From: Phycisphaerae bacterium
GTDB lineage: Bacteria; Planctomycetota; Phycisphaerae; SM23-33
Direction of reading: 5' to 3'
Length of the DNA: 5,129 nucleotides
Assembly: GCA_030610965.1 (NCBI GenBank)
Contig: JAUWQU010000355.1
Span: 1-5,129, forward strand
Numbering within the stretch: the stretch's first letter is position 1; each line of letters begins with the position of its first letter. Shown piece after piece: positions 1 through 5,129 of the stretch. The notes below the pieces were generated by a model. The model did no database searches and was not told where the DNA came from. It was given only the letters and a program-made list of their open reading frames with translations. A program made the translations under genes and the position numbers.

Positions 1-2
1 GA

Positions 3-95
3 GAACTAGGCCGCCGTTACGGGCAGGAAATGCTCAAGCTACTGGCGCCAAATCTCAAAGCCGACAATACCAAAGGCAAAGCCGCGCGGCGGTAA
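3..95 (+). CDS. C-terminal end of an unidentified protein, cut by left edge
   Basis: An open reading frame enters from the left edge and runs 30 codons to a TAA at 93-95. The readable residues include LGRRYGQEMLKLLAP and a basic tail ending KGKAARR. The mix looks like the amphipathic end of a real protein, but no family can be named from so little. It ends 23 bases before the stop of the convergent sulfatase, which fits a normal tail-to-tail gene boundary. The other two plus frames are less convincing: frame 1 stops at 7-9. The start and most of the gene lie outside the window, so neither function nor reality is certain. Confidence 0.4.
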   Translation, partial: ELGRRYGQEMLKLLAPNLKADNTKGKAARR

Positions 96-118
96 CCCGG
101 CCGCGCGCGGGCTCCGCC
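88..118. terminator. GC-rich hairpin between convergent genes, possible bidirectional terminator
   Basis: GGCGG (88-92) can pair with CCGCC (114-118), and CCCG (96-99) with CGGG (108-111), across a small internal loop that holds the TAA of the left-hand gene. The top of the hairpin is also a perfect 10-bp palindrome (101-110). It fills the gap between two convergent stops and could stop transcription in either direction. No proper U-tract follows on either strand, so an intrinsic terminator is inferred mainly from position and stem strength. Confidence 0.35.
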
Positions 119-1840
<1,722 letters not shown>

Positions 1841-1907
1841 TATCCTTCTCCCGCCGCGAGGCATCCGCAAGCCACTGGCCGCCCGCACGCCGCGGGCCGC
1901 TGAGGCG

Positions 1908-1936
1908 AACATATCCCCCGCACAGGCCCGCGTAAA
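1908..1936 (-). promoter_or_regulatory. Candidate sigma70-type promoter for the sulfatase
   Basis: On the minus strand TTTACG (1936-1931, 4/6 to TTGACA) is followed after exactly 17 bases by TATGTT (1913-1908, 4/6 to TATAAT). This leaves a leader of roughly 60 bases before the chosen start. The match is modest and such hexamers occur by chance. Confidence 0.22.
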
Positions 1937-1963
1937 CCGATATCCGCCATTTTCCGCCGAGGG

Positions 1964-2005
1964 GGAGAAAAGGGTCGGGCGCCTTTTCTCCTGGGGAATC
2001 CCAGG
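1964..2005. promoter_or_regulatory. Two abutting perfect inverted repeats upstream of the oxidase-like gene
   Basis: GGAGAAAAGG (1964-1973) and CCTTTTCTCC (1982-1991) form a perfect 10-bp inverted repeat around an 8-base spacer. CCTGGG (1990-1995) and CCCAGG (2000-2005) form a second perfect 6-bp one around GAAT. The two share the CC at 1990-1991, so as RNA only one could form fully at a time. They end directly against the -10-like TAGAAT at 2006. In that position they could be an operator over the promoter of the oxidase-like gene. They could also be a structured end of a transcript from elsewhere. Which of these holds is inference; the symmetry itself is exact. Confidence 0.5.
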
Positions 2006-2011
2006 TAGAAT
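1984..2011 (+). promoter_or_regulatory. Candidate promoter for the oxidase-like gene
   Basis: TAGAAT at 2006-2011 matches the -10 consensus at 5/6. The best -35 partner is TTTTCT at 1984-1989 with a 16-base spacer, only 3/6. A poor -35 box covered by an inverted repeat is the pattern of an activator-dependent or repressed promoter, but this is inferred from position alone. Confidence 0.25.
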
Positions 2012-2049
2012 AACAAGTTGGGCAAATACACGGAAGGAGAGCAGAACTC

Positions 2050-2727
2050 ATGAGCATTGACCTGAAGAAGGAACAGGCCGCATCCAAAGAAAGGCCGCGA
2101 TACCGCTATTCGCTTGCGGCAAGGTTTTTCTTTTGGTCGATGAACCTGATAACCGGGAAGAGGACTACGCTAGCCAAGGCCAAACTCATAGAGATGCTGG
2201 CCAGCATCCCATACCGGTCCTGGGAATTCCGGCAATATGCTCGCATGACGCGCTGCTATCGAAACCCGGAGTTGGTGCGGAAGGCCCGCAACATCGTCAC
2301 GTGGGGTCGCCAGGCACAGGACAATGAGTACTGGCACTTGATCGTTATCAACGAAAAGATGAAGGAGGATGGGATCGAGGATCCGTGGTATCTGTTCCCG
2401 CTGATTCCTTTTCTGATGATTGCGAACTACGTTGTAATGACGCGTATCATGGCTTTGGTGAGTATTCAGAGGGCATTCCTTTTCAACGCGGAGTTCGAAG
2501 ATCATGCCGAGCATGTATACGCGCAATTTGCCGCGGAGCATCCTGAATGGGACAAGGAGCCGGTCAATAATGACAAGGTGAAAGAGTACTGTAGCTGTTC
2601 GAGTTGGGCGGACGTGTTCAGGCGGATTGGACTGGATGAACGCGATCACATGAATAACAGCTTTGTGTTGTGCGGCAAGCCGGAATCCGTTGTGAGATAT
2701 GAAGGCATGCCTGATATGGGCAAATAG
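2050..2727 (+). CDS. Alternative oxidase / plastid terminal oxidase-like diiron protein
   Basis: This 225-residue protein carries the whole diiron carboxylate ligand set of alternative oxidases, which oxidise quinol and reduce oxygen to water without pumping protons. Glu48 lies in LIEMLASIPY, matching LETVAAVP/LETIARVPY of AOX/PTOX. Glu93 and His96 lie in DNEYWHL, Glu150 in EFEDHAEHVY, and Glu197 and His200 in LDERDH. Tyr157, seven residues after Glu150, sits where AOX has its essential active-site tyrosine. Residues 113-140 are hydrophobic, as expected for a protein lying in one leaflet of the membrane, and no cleavable signal is seen. The IPY after the first Glu and the spacing between ligands look nearer PTOX than mitochondrial AOX. 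The basic N-terminus (residues 6-25) is short. AGGAG at 2035-2039 lies ten bases before the ATG. The gene stands alone, divergent from the sulfatase. Its GC is clearly lower than its neighbours (about 48% in 2341-2400 against about 72% in 3241-3300). Other diiron ferritin-like enzymes, such as demethoxyubiquinone hydroxylases, are the main alternatives. Confidence 0.8.
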   Translation: MSIDLKKEQAASKERPRYRYSLAARFFFWSMNLITGKRTTLAKAKLIEMLASIPYRSWEFRQYARMTRCYRNPELVRKARNIVTWGRQAQDNEYWHLIVINEKMKEDGIEDPWYLFPLIPFLMIANYVVMTRIMALVSIQRAFLFNAEFEDHAEHVYAQFAAEHPEWDKEPVNNDKVKEYCSCSSWADVFRRIGLDERDHMNNSFVLCGKPESVVRYEGMPDMGK

Positions 2728-2785
2728 GGGCGCGATCCATTTTCGGCTTTAAGGGCCGACGCAGAAGTATGAAGCAGAGTAGCCA

Positions 2786-2810
2786 GGGCGACCGACAAAT
2801 GTTATCGCCC
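2786..2810 (+). terminator. Weak hairpin downstream of the oxidase-like gene
   Basis: GGGCGA (2786-2791) and TCGCCC (2805-2810) form a 6-bp stem with a 13-base loop, about 60 bases after the stop. Only CTCTTC follows, not a U-run. A smaller stem, TCGGC/GCCGA, lies at 2743-2759. Either could help end transcription in the 133-bp convergent gap (2728-2860), which otherwise shows no gene. Confidence 0.22.
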
Positions 2811-2840
2811 CTCTTCACGGCGTCACCAAGTGAACGGGAT

Positions 2841-2854
2841 ATGCCAAGCGGCAT
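2841..2854 (-). terminator. Small hairpin after the glycosyltransferase stop
   Basis: ATGCC (2841-2845) and GGCAT (2850-2854) pair around AAGC, six bases beyond the stop of the minus-strand glycosyltransferase. The stem is short and no U-tract follows on the minus strand, so a terminator role is only possible. Confidence 0.18.
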
Positions 2855-2860
2855 GCGACA

Positions 2861-4012
2861 CTACTGTTCGTCGCCCATCAGTCGGCGGTAGAGGGCCTCG
2901 ATCTGGTCGACCATGCGGTTGTGGTCGAACATTTCGCGGCACTTGGCCTGGCCCGCGGCGCCGAGTTGCTTACGCAGGGGCGGGCAGTCGGCGAGGGTTT
3001 CCAGGGCCAGTTTCAGGCCGGGCGAGTCTTTTGGGGCCAGGAGGATTCCCGTATTGGCGTCGACTACTTCGCGGGCGCCGTCCACGTCGAAACTCACTAC
3101 TGGTAGGCCAGCGAGCATGGCTTGTGGCAGGGCGCGGGCCAGGCCCTCGCGGAGGGAGCAGTGTACGAGTATGTCGCTTGCGTGCAGCAGTGCGGGGATG
3201 CGGTCCGGCGAGACCAGTCCGGTCAGGCGGAAACGTTTTGCCAGGCCCAGTTCGGCGATTTGCGACTCGATTCGCCCCCGCAGGCGGCCGTCGCCGACCA
3301 GGCAGAAGCACACGCGTTCGTCGGGAATCTGTCGGGCGGCCTCGATGATGAACTCATGGCCCTTCAGCTCTGCCAGGCGGGAGACCTGCGTGACGACCAC
3401 GGCCTTTCGCGGCAGCTTCATCGCAGCGCGGACCTTGTCGGTTTTCCGCGGGCGTTGCAAGAAAGCCTCGACCTCCATTGCGCTGTAGATTGTGGTGTAC
3501 TGCTCGGCGCGTCCCACGCCGGCGGCGAGGGCCTGTGCGGTCATCGCGTCGGCGACGGAGATGATCGCGTCGGTGCGTTTGGCCGCGGCCCGCTCGAGGG
3601 CTATGTACAGCCGGTTGCGCAGCCAGGACTCGTAGCGGTGGAATGCCAGGCCGTGGACCGTGTGGACGATTTTCATCCCGCCGACCTTCGCGGCGGCGCG
3701 TCGGGCGAGGATGCCCGCCTTGGACGAATGCGAGTGCATCACGTCCGGCCCGATCTCGGCCAGCAGCCGTCGCAACTCAGCAGCGGCGGCGCGGTCGCGG
3801 CCCGGGCGTATCTCACGGCGCAGGCTGTCCAGAACGATAACGCGGTATCCGCCGGCGCGAGCGCGGCTGAGCAGTTCGCCCTCGGGCCCGATGGCCGGGC
3901 CGGTGATGAGCGTTACCTCGTGCCCGCGGGCGCGGAGGCCCTCGCAGGTAAGCAGGGTGTTCTCCTGCGCCCCGCCGAGGATCATCCGCGTAATGACATG
4001 GCAGATATTCAT
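2861..4012 (-). CDS. GT4-family (GT-B fold) glycosyltransferase
   Basis: This 383-residue protein is a retaining group 1/GT4 glycosyltransferase, moving a sugar from a nucleotide-sugar donor to an acceptor in the cytoplasm, typically for surface polysaccharide or glycoconjugate synthesis. It starts with NICHVITRMILGGAQ, whose Gly13-Gly14 loop is typical of the first Rossmann domain. HSHSSKAG (93-100) and HTVHGLAFH (117-125) belong to the acceptor-side domain. The donor domain has QVSRLAELKG, with the phosphate-contacting Arg212 and Lys217, and VGDGRLR (239-245). REGLARALPQAM follows, in which the usual E-x7-E motif reads Glu289...Gln297, so the second Glu is Gln. The sugar and acceptor cannot be read from sequence. 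The ORF could be extended to 4150, but that part only translates the repeat array and yields an LAFLAFLA-type artefact. The start at 4012 matches the family N-terminus. No clear ribosome binding site precedes it; the position is taken by a small hairpin. Confidence 0.92.
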   Translation of the reverse strand: MNICHVITRMILGGAQENTLLTCEGLRARGHEVTLITGPAIGPEGELLSRARAGGYRVIVLDSLRREIRPGRDRAAAAELRRLLAEIGPDVMHSHSSKAGILARRAAAKVGGMKIVHTVHGLAFHRYESWLRNRLYIALERAAAKRTDAIISVADAMTAQALAAGVGRAEQYTTIYSAMEVEAFLQRPRKTDKVRAAMKLPRKAVVVTQVSRLAELKGHEFIIEAARQIPDERVCFCLVGDGRLRGRIESQIAELGLAKRFRLTGLVSPDRIPALLHASDILVHCSLREGLARALPQAMLAGLPVVSFDVDGAREVVDANTGILLAPKDSPGLKLALETLADCPPLRKQLGAAGQAKCREMFDHNRMVDQIEALYRRLMGDEQ

Positions 4013-4040
4013 CGGGTTTCGCCCGAGAAGGATAAATGAT

Positions 4041-4090
4041 GAATGCCGGGAATGCCAAGAGGCCAAGAATGCCAGGAATGCCAAGAGGCC
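4041..4090 (+). repeat. Left array of GAATGCC-type short tandem repeats
   Basis: Units of mostly nine bases begin GAATGCC at 4041, 4050, 4067 and 4076, interrupted by GAGGCC variants at 4059 and 4085. There is a second level of order: 4041-4064 and 4067-4090 are the same 24-base block, identical but for one base (G4048 against A4074), with a 26-base period. This block was probably duplicated as a unit. It lies just upstream of the glycosyltransferase start. Confidence 0.85.
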
Positions 4091-4096
4091 ATCTAC

Positions 4097-4120
4097 CGGC
4101 GGAGAGGCCTTAGGCCGCCG
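4097..4120. repeat. Central GC hairpin of the palindromic element
   Basis: CGGCGG (4097-4102) pairs perfectly with CCGCCG (4115-4120). The 12-base loop contains AGGCCT and a GGCC-TTA-GGCC symmetry that could extend the stem. It forms the tip of the larger palindrome. Confidence 0.5.
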
Positions 4121-4125
4121 TTTCC

Positions 4126-4179
4126 CTGGCATTTGTGGCATTCGCGGCATTCATGGCATTCATGGCATTCATGGCATTG
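4126..4179 (-). repeat. Right array: six tandem 9-bp units with GGCATTC core
   Basis: Six consecutive 9-base units start at 4126, 4135, 4144, 4153, 4162 and 4171, all fitting NNGGCATTN. Units four and five are exactly ATGGCATTC. GGCATTC is the reverse complement of the GAATGCC core of the left array, so the two arrays face each other. In translation these give tandem tripeptide artefacts (such as CHE or GIH repeats), which are not real proteins. Confidence 0.9.
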
Positions 4180-4219
4180 ATCATTTGCGGGCGAAACTCG
4201 CGCCGCGTTGAGATTCTTG

Positions 4220-5129
4220 TCAGTCCAGCGTGACGGTATCTTTGTACTTGGGCACGGTGACATTCCAGCCGTTCTTGTCGCGGAGGAAGTCGGCGAAGGA
4301 TTCGGCTGCCTCGGATTCACCGTGGACGACGAACACGCCGCGCGGCCTGGCCGTGAGCGTCGAGAGCCACTGGTGGAGCTCCTGGCGGTCGGCGTGCGCG
4401 GAGAAGCCGCCTATGCGGGCGATGTTCGCGCGCACCGCCCGCGTCTTGCCGTGGATCCGAACCTCGCGGGCGCCGCCGGAGATGATCCGCCCAAGCGTGC
4501 CCTTGGCCTGGTAGCCGACGAAAAGTATCGTGCTCTCCGAGCGCTCGATGTTGTTGATCAGATGGTGCTTGATCCGACCGCCGGTACACATGCCCGATCC
4601 GGCGAGGATAGCGGCTGTGCCGCGGATGCGGTTGATGGCCTTGGACTGATCGACTGTTCGGGTCATCGTCAGGCCGGGGAACTTGAAGGGCGACATCGCC
4701 TGGGAGATGCGTTTGTTCATCTGGTCGTCGTACATTTCCGGGTGCTTGCTGAAGACATTTGTGATTCTGATGGCCATGGGGCTGTCCAGGAAGACCATCA
4801 TCGGAGCTATGCGCTTGCGCTGGAGCAGGCCGCTGAGGTAGTACAGGATGTTCTGGGAGCGTTCGAGCGCGAAGCAGGGGATGACGAGGTTTCCGCCTGC
4901 CTTGGCGGTCTGGTCGATCACATTGGCCAGGGCCTCCGAGACTTCCTCGGTGGGCTTGTGGACCCGGTCGCCGTAGGTGCTTTCGATCAGGACGTAGTCG
5001 GCCCGCTCGAAGGTGGTCGGGTCCTCGAGGATAGGCTGGTTCTTTCGCCCCACGTCGCCGGAGAACAATATGGTGCGCTTTTCTCCGTCCTGGCGGACGT
5101 CCAGGGCGATCATCGACGAGCCGAACACG
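4220..5129 (-). CDS. Metallo-beta-lactamase / beta-CASP RNA nuclease, C-terminal part
   Basis: The right edge cuts this gene; 303 codons are visible, ending with TGA at 4222-4220. The protein is of the Ysh1/CPSF-73-like bacterial group, which cleave or trim RNA with two zinc ions. Numbering from the GTG at 5128, FGSSM at 2-6 is the stretch that follows the DAGH metal motif. The next motif is LFSGDVGR, with metal ligand Asp25. ESTYG (49-53) is beta-CASP motif A. The signature GSGMCTGGRIKHHL is at 177-190, and FVGYQAKGTLGR at 203-214. FSAHAD (242-247), with His245, is motif C, and VHGE (268-271) closes the active site. The HxHxDH motif must lie outside the window. The GTG at 5126-5128 is almost certainly an internal Val codon, not the start. 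The palindromic repeat element begins about 20 bases after the stop. It may be transcribed into the glycosyltransferase, 207 bases further on. Confidence 0.93.
   Translation of the reverse strand, partial: VFGSSMIALDVRQDGEKRTILFSGDVGRKNQPILEDPTTFERADYVLIESTYGDRVHKPTEEVSEALANVIDQTAKAGGNLVIPCFALERSQNILYYLSGLLQRKRIAPMMVFLDSPMAIRITNVFSKHPEMYDDQMNKRISQAMSPFKFPGLTMTRTVDQSKAINRIRGTAAILAGSGMCTGGRIKHHLINNIERSESTILFVGYQAKGTLGRIISGGAREVRIHGKTRAVRANIARIGGFSAHADRQELHQWLSTLTARPRGVFVVHGESEAAESFADFLRDKNGWNVTVPKYKDTVTLD

Larger units (their letters stand above)
4013..4200. repeat. 188-bp imperfect palindromic repeat element
   Basis: The whole gap between the nuclease and the glycosyltransferase is nearly one inverted repeat. 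The left end CGGGTTTCGCCCG (4013-4025) matches the reverse complement of the right end (4188-4200) at 12 of 13 positions. Next, AAATGATGAATGCC (4034-4047) matches the reverse complement of 4173-4186 at 13 of 14. An 8-base stretch on the left (4026-4033) faces one base on the right. Inside lie heptamer arrays in opposite orientation and a central GC hairpin. Similarity stops abruptly beyond 4013 and 4200, as expected for a discrete element. There is no coding capacity. It may be a non-autonomous palindromic repeat of MITE or REP/BIME type, or a large structured RNA/terminator; copies elsewhere cannot be seen from here. Confidence 0.75.

Noticed and set aside
2728..2860. A small gene or RNA in the gap between the oxidase-like gene and the glycosyltransferase
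   Set aside because: No open frame with a credible start and no tRNA-like fold were seen; only short weak stems are present.
3122..4039. A 305-codon plus-strand frame opposite the glycosyltransferase
   Set aside because: It is antisense to a GT4 gene with clear motifs; the composition is that of a GC-rich shadow.
4013..4150. N-terminal extension of the glycosyltransferase (start at 4150)
   Set aside because: The extra 46 residues only translate the repeat array, and the family's conserved N-terminus begins at the ATG at 4012.
4013..4200. CRISPR array
   Set aside because: The units are 9 bases with no unique spacers and face opposite ways in the two halves. No cas gene is present.
4093..4320. 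A small minus-strand frame with a CHECHECHE tract, resembling a metal-binding protein
   Set aside because: The Cys-His-Glu tract is just the 9-base repeat translated, and the remainder overlaps the nuclease in another frame.
5126..5128. GTG as the start codon of the beta-CASP protein
   Set aside because: The sequence begins in the middle of the metallo-beta-lactamase domain, right after where the DAGH motif should be, so the GTG is an internal Val codon.

Overview
The window looks like a piece of a GC-rich bacterial chromosome, most likely from the Planctomycetes/PVC group. The reasons are a Tat-exported sulfatase of the kind that group carries in large numbers, single genes spaced apart instead of packed operons, a glycosyltransferase start without a clear Shine-Dalgarno sequence, and an interspersed short-period repeat. 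This placement is inference; there is no rRNA or other marker gene in the window.

Layout, left to right. (1) The C-terminal end of an unidentified plus-strand protein (to 95). (2) A GC-rich hairpin (88-118) that also covers the end of the convergent next gene. (3) A minus-strand family S1 sulfatase (119-1840) with a twin-arginine signal and a Cys-type formylglycine motif. (4) A divergent intergenic region (1841-2049) with two abutting perfect inverted repeats just before a -10-like hexamer. (5) A plus-strand gene (2050-2727) whose product has the full diiron ligand set of the alternative oxidase/plastid terminal oxidase (AOX/PTOX) family, and which is much lower in GC than its neighbours. (6) A 133-bp convergent gap with weak hairpins. 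(7) A minus-strand GT4 glycosyltransferase (2861-4012). (8) A 188-bp imperfect palindrome (4013-4200) whose arms carry oppositely oriented arrays of a GAATGCC/GGCATTC heptamer. (9) The C-terminal 303 residues of a minus-strand metallo-beta-lactamase/beta-CASP nuclease, cut by the right edge.

The genes do not form one pathway. The sulfatase probably desulfates an external or periplasmic sulfated glycan. The oxidase-like protein would pass electrons from a quinol to oxygen at the membrane. The glycosyltransferase serves surface-polysaccharide or glycoconjugate assembly, and the beta-CASP protein probably handles RNA. The two most notable items are the AOX/PTOX-like gene with its structured upstream region, and the palindromic repeat element that ends exactly at the start codon of the glycosyltransferase.
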